From: Elymus sibiricus
Lineage: Eukaryota > Streptophyta > Magnoliopsida > Poales > Poaceae
Reading direction: 5' to 3'
Length of the DNA stretch: 64,000 nt
Assembly (NCBI GenBank): GCA_039707655.1
Contig: CM077676.1
Location: 425,917,379-425,981,378 of the forward strand
Position numbers and translations under genes: made by a program. The first letter of the stretch is position 1. Each line of letters opens with the position of its first letter. A model generated the notes under the pieces. The model made no database searches, was not told where the DNA came from, and saw only the letters and a list, made by a program, of their open reading frames with translations. Of the stretch, positions 1-11,234 are shown in pieces.

Positions 1-285
1 AATGCTACGTTTATAGTTTGGGTCTTGTCCATCACATCATTCTCCTAATGATGTGATCCCGTTATCAAATGACATCTCATGTCAATGGCTAGGAAACCTT
101 AACCATCTTTGATCAACGAGCTAGTCAACTAGAGGCTTACTAGGGACACAGTGTTGTCTATGTACCCACACATGTATTTGAGTTTCCAATCAATACAATT
201 ATAGCATGGATAATAAACGATTATCATTAACAAGGAAATATAATAATAACCAATTTATTATTGCCTCTAGGGCATATTTCCAACA
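1..285 (-). mobile_element. Copia LTR edge (Angela/WIS/BARE-like), cut by window start
   Basis: The last bases up to 285 are the reverse complement of an LTR start of the form TGTTGGAAATATGCCC, followed inward by an AT-rich U3. This edge is characteristic of Triticeae Copia families. The base after 285 starts unrelated sequence (GCGAG), not a polypurine tract. So this is the outer edge of a 5' LTR, or of a solo LTR, of a minus-strand element whose body lies left of the window. The other LTR is not visible, so no TSD can be tested. Confidence 0.85.
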
Positions 286-1905
286 GCGAGTCTGCGATCG
301 ACGACAGCTTCGGAGCTCGTCTTCTCAACAGGCAAGGGGGGCTACATAACACACTTTATAACTTTCAGCTTGCATGCCTAGGTTCAGCATGGAACGGTTG
401 TTTGATCCTACCACCTCATATATATAAGCCTCCAAGTTAAACCCCAAAGCCATGTCCCCACATCCCAGCAAACCTTGTTTGGCCATGTACCTTGCTTGCT
501 TAACCATTGCTTAGTATGAGTAGGAACTGCCTGCAGCTTATCCTTGTTGCTACCTTGGTTTGGGATATCACACTATTATATTTATTGTGGATGATGTGAT
601 TATTATGATGTTGACTATATTCGACGAAGGGTGGAAGGTCAGGCTGTCCCGCCTCGACGCTTTGTTCCATTCGAGTCACCTAGGATCCGAGTTCCGGGTA
701 TTGGTTCTAAGAATGAGCGTGCCTAACCGCGTGTGGGATTCTATGGGGTCCCCTTGTCTTACCTACCTAGCTCCAAACATTTCTAGTGGTGGCCCAAGCT
801 GATTTTACCATTTGAAAACCGTGTGTGTGACTGGTTGGTACCCCAGCAGATTTAAAACAACTTGGGCCAATGGGGACAGTGATCCTTTGTTGGTCCACAC
901 TTGGAAGCTAGGGAGCTGCCCACAGTGATGGGTTAGTTATCCCGACCTCGTCTAGATGGTAGAGGCCGATTCGAGAGCGCGGCCAGCTTTTGAGTTGGAT
1001 GTCGACTCACCGTGGGCCACCCGGATTTGTGCGTTGTTAGTTAGAGGGGCTTGACGTTTTGGAACTTCAGGTGCATCACCCACCAAACGGAGACGGGAGT
1101 ACATGCGAAGCTTATAATGGGCAGTTGGTACACCCCTGCAGGGTTAAATCTATTCGAGAAGCCGTGTCCACGGTTATGGACGACTTGGAACCTACGTCTT
1201 GTTCATAGAGAACATCAACGGATATAACTTAATACCTTGATCAACGTGTGTGTGCCTTGACTGCTTCTTCTTCGTCGGGTGATGAAGGAGAGGACAAGGA
1301 TAGGATAGGTGTTATGTTTGCGTAAGTAGTTGGATAGCAGACTTGTTGGAGGCGATTCCTCATCGAATGCTTGGCTTCTCATCTTACTCTGAATAGAATG
1401 ATAGCCACTCATATATTGCTAGTGCGGCTGCAACCTCAACCACTACCCCCCCTCTTATCGTGAGAAGTTAGTTATAATGTTGTGATATGTTCTCACCCCC
1501 TTCTTCTCTCTTTTGTGTATATGTACACATGATCTGGGTCTACAGAGGAGCTTGTTGATCCTTCGTCCGGATGCCGCTACGTGGAGACTCAACGACAACT
1601 AGTTTAGCGGATCCCGGCGGGGAGCCTGGACCCGAGGGTTGGGACCGATGCTTTTCTCTTTGCCACTAGGCATTTGATTGTAGGCTGTACTCAGTCATGT
1701 ATCTTCCGCTGTTGTATTTGTATTAAGGCAGTTGTATGCCTGCTGTACGAGATGTTGTATCCTTGTAGCTGTAATGTTGTGATATCATGTTGAAATCCAG
1801 GACATATGGCTTCGTCATATGTCACGGTGGGTTCGATATGTGCTTCGTCCTCGGATCTGAATGAAAACGTCCAGATCTGAAACAGTACCGCATATCGGGT
1901 CTTAC
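286..1905. other. No gene; unassigned, probably old retroelement DNA
   Basis: Both strands carry only short open frames with no recognisable domain. The 1500-1800 part (a pyrimidine-rich stretch, then a region rich in TTGTATT and TGTTGTGATAT) resembles the untranslated 3' part of plant gypsy-type elements. I cannot name a family, and I see no LTR boundary or PPT that I trust. The right limit is where the satellite phase begins. Confidence 0.3.
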
Positions 1906-4900
1906 ACCCACAGACACATATTGGGACAATAACATACAGAACAATGCAACAACATTCTATTTGCGCTATAACAAGGCCTACATGTCTCCCTGGATCGAAG
2001 GAGGAGGCTCTTTGGTGCACAAACCCCCAAAATATGATGCTTTACGTGGTCTATAACCCACCCCGCTACCTTACGCAAATTTGGGCAAGCAGATGCATTT
2101 CTCTTGGACGATAATGTGAAGAGAAGCTTTTACATATTGTAACTATACACACGCAAAATATTAGGTCATTTAGAGGGGTGGAACATGTCTCACCGGCACG
2201 ATAAACTTACCATTGAAACTGGATTCACGGTCTCCCCTCGGTGTTGAAATCCACTTGAGCACTATCCGTAAAACAGACGTAATCTGGTCATACGAACTCC
2301 GTTTGATCTCCACGAGCTGTCAAAACGACCGGAGCGAAAATTCATAGACCGCAGCAATTGATTTCATTGGTTTCGAAAATTAATTGGAGGCCAAAAACGA
2401 TTTGCAAAATTGAGTTTAGGATGATTTTATCATTGCCGTGTACTCTCCTAGCCTCTACCATACACCCGTGAGCTCACCCACAGACACATATTGGGACAAT
2501 AACATACAGAACAATGTTACAAAATTCCATTTGCGCTATAACATGGCCTACATGTCTCTCTGGATCAAAGGAGGAGGCTCTTTGGTGCACAAAACCCCAA
2601 AAAATGATGCTTTACGTGGTCTATAACCCACCCCGCTACCATACGCAAATTAGGGCAAGCAGATGCTTTTCTCTTGGACGATAATGTGCCGAGAAGCTCT
2701 TATGTATTGTAACTATACACACGCAAAATATTAGGTCATTCCGAGGGGTGGAAGATGGCTCACCGGCACGATAAACTTACCATTGAAACTGGATTCACGG
2801 TCTCCCCTCGGTGCTGAAATCCACTTGAGCTCTATCCGTAAAACGGACGTAATCTGGTCATACGAACTCCGTTTGATCTCCACGACCTATCAAAATGACC
2901 GGAGCGAAAATTCGTAGACCGCAGCAACTGACTTCGTCGGTTTCGAAAAATAATTGGAGGCCAAAAACGATTTGCAAAATTGAGTTTAGGATGATTTTAT
3001 CGTTGTCGTGTACTCTACTAGCCTCTACCATACATCTGTGAGCTCACCCACAGACACATATTGGGACAATAACATACAAAACAATGCAACAACATTCTAT
3101 TTGTGCTATAACAAGGCCTACATGTCTCTCTGGATCGAAGGAGGAGGCTCTTTGGTGCACAAAACCCCAAAAAATTATGCTTTACTTTGTCTATAACCCA
3201 CCCCGCTACCATACGCAAATTTGATCAAGCAGATGCATTTCTCTTGGACGATAATGTGCCGAGAAGCACTTACGTATTGTAAATATACACACGCAAAATA
3301 TTAGGTCATTCCGAGGTGTGCAAGATGGCTCACCGGCACGATAAACTTACCATTGAAACTGGATTCACGGTCTCCCCTCGGTGTTGAAATCCACTTGAGC
3401 TCTATCCGTAAAACGGACGTAATCTGGTCATACGAACTCCGTTTGATCTCCACGACCTGTCAAAACAACCGGAGCGAAAATTCGTAGACCGCAGCAACTA
3501 ATTTCATTAGTTTCAAAAAATAATTGGAGGCCAAAAACGATATGCAAAATAGAGTTTAGGATGATTTTACCGTTGTTGTGTACTCTTCTAGCCTCAACCA
3601 TACATCCGTGAGCTCACCCACAGACACATATTGGGACAATAACATATAGAACAATGCAACAACATTCCATTTGCGCTATAACATGGCCTACATGTCTCTC
3701 TGGATCGAAGGTGGAGGCTCTTTGGTGCACAAAACCCAAAAAAATGATGCTTTACGTGGTCTATTACCCACCCCTCTACCATACGCAAATTTGGGCAAGC
3801 AGATGCATTTCTCTTGGACGATAATGTGTCGAGAAGCTCTTACGTATTGTAACTATACAGACGCATAATATTAGGTCATTCCGAGGGGTGCAACATGGCT
3901 CACCGGCACGATAAACATACAATTGAAACTGGATTCATGGTCTCCCCTCGGTGCTAAAATCCACTTGAGCTCTATCCGTAAAACAGACGTAATCTGGTCA
4001 TACAAACTCCGTTTAATCTCCACGACCTGTCAAAACGACCGGAGCGAAAATTTGTAGACCTCAGCATCTAATTTCATCGGTTTCGAAAAATAATTGGAGC
4101 CCAAAAACGATATGCAAAATTGAGTTCAGGATGATTTTATCGTTGTCTTGTACTCTCCTAGCCTCTACCGTACATCCGTGAGCTCACCCATAGACACATA
4201 TTGGGACAATAACATACAGAACAATGCAACAAGGTTCCATTTGCGCTATAACAAAACCTACATGTCTCTCTGGATCAAAGGAGGAGGCACTTTGGTGCAC
4301 AAAACCCCAAAAAATAATGTTTTACGTGGTATATAACGCACCCCGCTACCATATGCAAATTTGGGCAAGCAGATGCATTTCTCTTGGAAGATAATGTGCC
4401 GAGAAGCTCTTACGTATTGTAACTATACACACGCAAAATATTAGGTCATACCGAGGGGTGCAAGATGGCTCATCGGCACGATAAACTGACCATTGAACTG
4501 GATTCACGGTCTCCCCTCGGTGCTGAAATCCACTTGAGCTCTATCCGTAAAACGGACGTAATCTGGTCATACAAACTCCGTTTGATCTCCATGACCTGTC
4601 AAAAGGACCAGAGCGAAAATTCGTAGACCGCAGCAACTAATTTCATCGGTTTCGAAAAATAATTGGAGGCCAAAACCTATTTGCAAAATTGAGTTGATGA
4701 TAATTTTATCGTTGCCGTGTACTCTCTCCTAGCCTCTACCATACGTCCGTGAGCTCACCCACAGACACATATTGGGACAATAACATATAGAACAATGCAA
4801 CAACATTCCATTTGCGCTATAACGAGGCCTACATGTCTCTCTGGATCGAAGGAGGAGGCTCTTTCGTGCACAAAACCCCAAAAAATGATGCTTTACGTGG

Positions 4901-7900
4901 TCTATAACCCACCCCACTACCATACGCAAATTTGGGCAAGCAGATGCATTTCTCTTGGACGATAATATGCCGAGAAGCTCTTACGTATTGTAACTATACA
5001 CACTCAAAATAGTAGGTCATTCCGAGGGGTGCAAGATGGATCACTGGAACGATAAACTTACCATTGAAACTGGATTCATGGTCTCCCCTCGGTGCTGAAA
5101 TCCACTTCAGCTCTATCCGTAAATCGGACGTAATCTGGTCATACGAACTCCGTTTGATCTCCACGACCTGTCAAAACGACCGGAGCAAAAATTCTTAGAC
5201 CACAGCAACTGATTTCATCGGTTTCAAATAATAATTGGAGGCCAAAAATGATTTGCAAAATTGAGTTCAGGATGATTTTATCGTTGTCGTGTACTCTCCT
5301 AGCCTCTACCATACATCCGTGAGCTCACCCACAGACACATATTGGGACAATAACATACAGAACAATGCAACAACATTCCATTTGCGCTATAACAAGACCT
5401 ACATGTCTCTCTGGATCGAAGGAGGAGGCTCTTTGGTGCACAAAACCCTCAAAATGATGCTTTACGGGGTCTATAACCCACCCCGCTACCATTTGCAAAT
5501 TTGGGCAAGCAGATGCATTTCTCTTGGATGATAATGTGCCGAGAAGCTCTTATGTATTGTAACTATACACGCAAAATATTAGGTCATTCCGAGGGGTGCA
5601 AGATGGCTCGCCGGCACGATAAACTTACCTTTGAAACTGGATTCACGATCTCCCCTCGGTACTGAAATCCACTTGAGCTCTATCCGTAAAACGGACGTAA
5701 CCTGGTCATACGAACTCCGTTTGATCTCCACGACCTATCAAAACGACCAGAGCGAAAATTCGTAGACCGCAACAACTGATTTCATCGGTTTCGAAAAATA
5801 ATTGGACGCCAAAAACTATTTGCAAAATTGAGTTTATGATAATTTTATCGTTGCCGTGTACTCTCTCCTAGCCTCTACCATACGTCCGTGAGCTCACCCA
5901 CAGACACATATTGGGACAATAACATATAGAACAATGCAACAACATTCCATTTCCGCTATAACGAGGCCTACATGTCTCTCTGGATCAAAGGAGGGGGCTC
6001 TTTGGTGCACAAAACCCCAAAAAATAATGCTTTACGTGGTGTATAACTCACCCTGCTACCATACGCAAATTTGGGCTAGCAGATACATTTCTCTTGGACG
6101 ATAATGTGCCGAGAAGCTCTTACGTATAGTAACTATACACATGCAAAATATTAGGTCATTCCGAGGGATGCAAGATGGCTCACCGGCACGATAAACTTAC
6201 CATTGAAACTGGATTCACGGTCATCCCTCGGTGCTGAAATCCACTTGAGCTCTATCCGTAAAACGGATGTAATCTAGTCATACGAACTCCGTTTGATCTC
6301 CACGACCTGTCAAAACGACCGGAACGAAAATTCGTACACCACAGCAACTGATTTCATCAGTTTCGAAAAATAACCGGAGGCGAAAAATGATTTGCAAAAT
6401 TGAGTTTAGGATGATTTTATCATTGCCGTGTACTCTCCTAGCCTCTACCATACATCTGTGAGCTCACCCACAGACACATATTGGGACAATAACATACAGA
6501 ACAATCCAACAACATTCCATTCGCGCTATAACATGGCCTACATGTCTCTCTGGATCGAAGGAGGAGGCTCTTTAGTGCACAAAACTCCAAAAAATGATTC
6601 TTTACGTGGTCTATAACCCACCCCACTACCATACGCAAATTTGGGCAAGCAGATGCATTTCTCTTGGATGATAATGTGCCCAGAAGCTCTTACGTATTGC
6701 AACTATAGACACGTAAAATATTAGGTCATTCCGAGGGGTGAAAGAAGGCTCACCACCACGATAAACTTACCATTGAAACTGGATACACGGTCTCCCCTTG
6801 GTGCTGAAATCCACTTGAGCTCTATCCGTAAAACGGACGTAATCTGGTCATACGAGCTCCGTTTGATCTCCACGACCTGTCAAAACGACCGGAGCAAAAA
6901 TTCCCAGGCCGCAACAACTGGTTTCTTCGGTTTCGAAAAATAAATGGAGGCCAAAAACGATTTGCAAAATTGAGTTTAGGATGATTTTATCGTTGCCGTG
7001 TACTCTCCTAGCCTCTACCATACATCCGTGAGCTCACCCACACACACATATTGGGACATTAACATACAGAACAATGCAACAACATTCCATTTGCGCTATA
7101 ACAAGGCCTACATGTCTCTGGATCGAAGGAGGAGGCTCTTTGGTGCACAAACCCCCCAAAAATGATGCTTTACGTGGTCTATAACCCACCCCGCTACCAT
7201 ACGCAAATTTGGGCAAGCAGATGCATTTCTCTTGGACGATAATGTGCCGAGAAGCTCTTACGTATTGTAACTATACACACACAAAATATTAGGTCATTCC
7301 AAGGGGTGTAAGATGGCTCACCGGCACGATAAACTTACCATTGAAACTGGATTCACGGTCTCCCCTCGGTGCTGAAATCCACTTAAGCTCTATCCGTAAA
7401 ATGGACGTAATCTGGTCATACGAACTCCGTTTGATCTCCACGACCTGTCAAAACGACCAGAGCGAAAATTCATAGACCACAGCAACTGATTTCATCGATT
7501 TCGAAAAATAATTGGAGACCAAAAACGATTTGCAAAATTGAGTTTAGGATTATTTTACCGTTGCTGTGTACTCTCCTAGCCTCTACCATACATCCGTGAG
7601 CTCACCCACAGACACATATTGGGACAATAGCATACATAACAATGCAACAACATTCCATTTGCGCTATAACAAGGCCTACATGTCTCTCTTGATCGAAGGA
7701 GGAGGCTCTTTGGTGCACAAAACCCCAAAAAATGATGCTTTACGTGGTCTATAACCCACCCCGCTACCATACGCAAATTTGGGCAAGCAGATGCATTTCT
7801 CTTGGACGATAATGTGCCGAGAAGCTCTTACGTATTGTAACTATACACACGCAAAATATTAGGTCATTCCGAGGGTTGCAAGATGGCTCACCGGCACGAT

Positions 7901-8842
7901 AAACTTACCATTGAAACTGGATTCACGGTCTCCCCTCGGTGCTGAAATCCACTTGACCTCTATCCGTAAAACAGACGTAATCTGGTCATACGAACTCCGT
8001 TTGATCTCCACGACCTGACAAAACGACCGGAGCGAAAATTCGTAGACCGCAGCAACTGATTTCATCGGTTTCGAAAAATAATTGGAGGCCAAAAAAGATT
8101 TGCAAAATTGAGTTTAGGATGATTTTATCGTTGCCATGTACTCTCCTAGCCTCTACCATACATCCGTGAGCTCACCCACAGACACATATTGGGACAATAA
8201 CATACAGAAGAATGAAACAACATTGCATTTGCGCTATAACAAGGCCTACATGTCTCTCTGGATCGAAGGAGGAGGCTCTTTGGTGCACAAAACCCCAAGA
8301 AATGATGCTTTACGTGGTCTATAACCCACCCCGCTACCATACGCAAATTTGGGCAAGCAGATGCATTTCTCTTGGACGATAATGTGCCGAGAAGCTCTTA
8401 CGTATTGTAACTATACACACGCAAAATATTATGTCATTCCGATGGGTGCAAGATGGCTCACCGGCACGATAAACTTACCATTGAAACTGGATTCACGGTC
8501 TCCCCTCGGTGCTGAAATTCACTTGAGCTCTATCCGTAAAACAGACGTAATCTGGTCATACGAACTCCGTTTGATCTTCACGACCTGTCAAAACGACCGG
8601 AGCGAAAATTCATAGACCGCAGCAACTAATTTCATCGGTTTCGAAAAATAATTGGAGGCCAAAAACGATTTGCAAAATTGAGTTTAGGATTATTTTATCG
8701 TTGCCGTGTACTCTTCTAGCCTCTACCATACATCTGTGAGCTCACCCACTGACACATATTGGGACAATAAAATACAAGAACAATGCAACAACATTCCATT
8801 TGCGCTAGAACAAGGCCTACATGTCCCTCTGGATTGAAGGAT
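1906..8842. repeat. Satellite array, ~570-bp monomer, about 12.2 copies
   Basis: The anchor TACTCTCCTAGCCTCTACC recurs near 2438, 3008, 3578, 4148, 4719, 5289, 5858, 6428, 6998, 7566, 8136 and 8706. The spacings are 568-571 bp. All copies are head to tail. The array opens in mid-monomer at about 1906 (ACCCACAGACACATATTGGG) and stops in mid-monomer at 8842 (TCTGGATTGAAGGA), so both edges are abrupt. Monomers differ at scattered bases with few indels. The monomers at 4719 and 5858 share private variants (an extra TC, ACGTCC, ATATAGAAC, CGAGGCC). Those at 4148 and 5289 share others (GTTCAGG, TTGTC, and an A-rich variant before CCTAC), pointing to a local 1.14-kb dimer. Known ~570-bp Triticeae satellites include TaiI/CentT566 (centromeric) and pSc250 (rye); I could not decide between these or a new family. 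No transcription signal is seen. Confidence 0.95.
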
Positions 8843-8960
8843 GTAACGCCCTGACCAAACCCACCGGTTAACCACCGATTCGAGCGCTATTGTGCGAAAC
8901 GCCGGGGGATCCTTCCGTTTTGCATCGACACGTCGTCTCTTGTCAGTTGCGTCACCGCTG
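8843..8960. other. Short spacer with possible LTR start
   Basis: The spacer begins TGTAACGCCC exactly where the satellite stops. Several plant gypsy LTRs begin this way, so it may be a truncated LTR edge. There is no partner LTR, PBS or TSD in view. It could equally be the upstream part of the LINE fragment that follows. Confidence 0.2.
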
Positions 8961-9326
8961 GTAGCTGAAGCTGAAGCTCTCAGAGACGGTGTCCGGCTGA
9001 TTCCTCCGGGGACAACAGAGCATGTGGTGGCCTAATCGTACTCGCTGGAGCTGGTGGCTTTGTGGAGGTCACGCCAGAATCATCGCTCAGAGCTCTCGTC
9101 TATTCTGGCAGATGTCCAAGAAGTAGTAGAACGCTTCCCGTCCTTTTTACTGAGTCATACGAGGAGGATGGCTAACTATGCAGCTCACTTGTGTGCTAAG
9201 CGAGCCTCCCTGGGTGATCCAGATGTTGTTTGGATAGGAACCCCTCCTAGCTTCTTGTTATGTTGTCTCCAGGATGATTGTAACCTTGCTGTTTAAATGA
9301 ATGGGAAGCTATGGTCCCCAAAAAAA
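8961..9326 (+). pseudogene. LINE 3' end: RNase H C-terminal part and poly(A)
   Basis: The frame from 8961 reads through an AEAEALRDG segment, which is the RNase H helix carrying the conserved Glu in plant LINEs. It continues to a RMANYAAHLCAK segment (the C-terminal RNase H helix with a His two residues after Ala-Ala) and stops at 9294-9296. An in-frame TAA at 9033-9035 splits it. A short 3' UTR and an A run (9319-9326) follow, as in a 5'-truncated LINE insertion. Only the last ~110 codons of ORF2 remain; no RT is present. It abuts the satellite, so it either inserted next to it or was cut by array rearrangement. It is non-functional. Confidence 0.75.
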
Positions 9327-9376
9327 ACCCAGAATATAGGTACTTTTGAGTTATCAGGGTGTTCATAGTTGATTTC

Positions 9377-10395
9377 GTTAGAGCATCTCGAGCAGATTTG
9401 GTAAAACCCATTACCAATACTTGTTTTTTTGGCAATTACCAAAACCTGTTTTTGGTAACCAACTGTGTTTTGCTTTCGCAGATTCCCTATATCCCATTAC
9501 CAAAACAATGGACCTTGCTTGTCATTTTCTTCTTCTCTCCACTCATTTACACACGGTTCGGATAATTGGATGCCCTTGCCACCTCTCTTTTTAGTTGTAG
9601 AAGGTGCCTGATTTAACCAATTCATCATCATCAGCCGCAAGTGGGTCAGGCAAGGGCACATCATCTATGATAATTGACTCATCATCCATCAAATTTAAAT
9701 AGCCGGGTCACTACATTCATCAAGTATAGGCCTAATTAATCAAAATGCATCAAAATTGGATAAGAACCAAGTATCTAGATGAGTAGTTCATAATATTTCA
9801 ATCACCAAATAACTAAATTACTATACACTAGCAATTGCAAACCAAACTGGAAAGATTTTTTTTTTGGCATATGTTTGGGTAATCAAACACGTGGTGGACA
9901 TCTTCCAATGCATCTTCAAATTTGCCACCGGCGTACATGGAGCTTGATCTGAGGTCATCCACAGAGCCTATGAAGGTCGTTGGAGGCGTGCTGGTCAACG
10001 CCATTGCCGTCGGAGGGGTGCTCGTCGACCCCATGCCGGCTGCTCGCCTTGGGTCACGGCGGAGTGCGGCGGCACGTCCACGAGAGGGGCCAGTGGGCGG
10101 GGCGGCTGGGTCGCATCTGGTGGAGGAGGTGCGGGCCGAGGTGGGGGCTCAATTTTGGGGCTCCACAGTGGCGGACGACGGCCGGTGGCGGCAATGGTTC
10201 GGCGGCGGCCGAAGGGACTGGTCTAGGCGGGAGCTGAAGCGAGAAAGAAGGGTGAAATGTCCTTAGCACCAGAAAGGGATTGGTACTGGCGTTTGCTTCC
10301 TTCTATATGGGTAACCAAAATTGATTTTTTTTGTCATGACCAAAAAAATATAGGGATTGATAATGGAATACTAAATCTTTGGGAGGGGTTCCGAC
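9377..10395. mobile_element. Candidate non-autonomous DNA transposon with long imperfect TIRs
   Basis: The left end (9377 to about 9470, with GAGCATCTCGAGCAGATT and CCCATTACCAATAC) and the reverse complement of 10280-10395 (GATTTAGTATTCCATTATC, then a T run and GGTTACCC) align over roughly 100 bp as imperfect inverted repeats. The centre (9922-10266) is very GC-rich and open in several frames, as in elements that have captured gene DNA. A related motif (GATAATGGGATACCAA) lies just past Helitron H1 at 16988. The true right end may therefore lie there, with H1 inserted inside it. No convincing TSD was found, so the superfamily is undecided. Confidence 0.4.
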
Positions 10396-10580
10396 AGTTT
10401 TTTGGTATCTCTACTCCTAATGTCTCAGTTGGTAGGATTGCGTCCACGATTTATTTTCGTCCCACCACTTTCAACTGGTTTTTTTTCAACCGGTTTTTTT
10501 TCGTCTCCAGTCCCCCCTACGCACGCACCAAAAAAAACCCACCCCGCACAAAACCCGCTCCTCTCGATCCCATCGAAAGA

Positions 10581-10669
10581 AGAGCTTCGTTGCCGCCGCC
10601 GGCGTACGGGAGAGCTTCGTTGCCGCCGCCGGCGTACGGGAGAGCTTCGTTGCCGCCGCCGACGTACGA
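10581..10669 (+). repeat. 30-bp GC-rich minisatellite, 3 copies
   Basis: Three tandem units begin AGAGCTTCGTTGCCGCCGCC at 10581, 10611 and 10641. The first two are identical; the third has one change near its end. Related GTACGGGATCGCCGCC-type pieces continue to about 10780. It lies in the GC-rich 5' leader of H1. Confidence 0.9.
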
Positions 10670-11150
10670 TCTGCCGCGATCTCATCTACCTGCTGCCGAC
10701 GTACGGGATCGCCGCCACCGACGAGGTACGGGATCGCAGCCGCCGAGCCGAGGTACGGGATCGCCGCCACTCCTCCATCGACCTCCCTCAATCTTTTGTC
10801 TAGGGTTCCCCGCCTCCGCCACCGCCACCGACGGCGCCATCGCGGAACCTCAGGGCAGGTCAGGACTCCAGGCAGGTCGTGCTTGTGTGGAGTCGCCGCA
10901 CTCCGCACGCCGCTGCCGCCGCGGATCCCCGAGGCCGCCGCCGCCGTTGATCCCCATGGACGAAGCCGTCCCACGAACGGCCGCTGCAGGCACCACAACA
11001 GCAGCTCATTACCGAGTAAGTTCCCGGCACCCAGCACGCACGTTGGCACCATGCTCTTGGTCAGCGGCTGCATGCTCCTCGGTTTCCCTTGCAAGATGAA
11101 CACCATACGCTGCACCGGGTCACCCTCTTGATCACTTTCTCATGCTGCAG

Positions 11151-11234
11151 AATATCAGGGGCGCAGATGATGTACAGGATCATCTCGTCCATGCCATGGA
11201 ACAAAGCCACCTGCTTGACGAGCTCCAAACAGAG
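11151..11234 (+). other. Possible captured exon in Helitron H1
   Basis: An 84-base segment lies between a good acceptor (GCTGCAG, ending 11150) and a good donor (GTAAGG, from 11235). It is open as 28 codons, including the peptide DDVQDHLVHAMEQSHLLDEL. Further islands of the same style lie near 16328-16430 (ending in a Thr-Gln before a stop) and 16528-16670 (SIKEMERDYVDVQKESIDKG). They suggest a captured multi-exon host gene. I do not recognise the family. Splice-like edges can arise by chance in AT-rich DNA. Confidence 0.3.

Noticed and set aside
1906..8842. CRISPR or protein-coding tandem array
   Set aside because: The whole 570-bp unit repeats, without distinct repeats and spacers; the frames are short and broken in several monomers.
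10257..11115. Long open frames (280 and 209 codons) on both strands in the H1 leader
   Set aside because: The region is GC-rich and holds a 30-bp repeat; several frames are open at once and the proteins are Arg/Pro/Ser low complexity.
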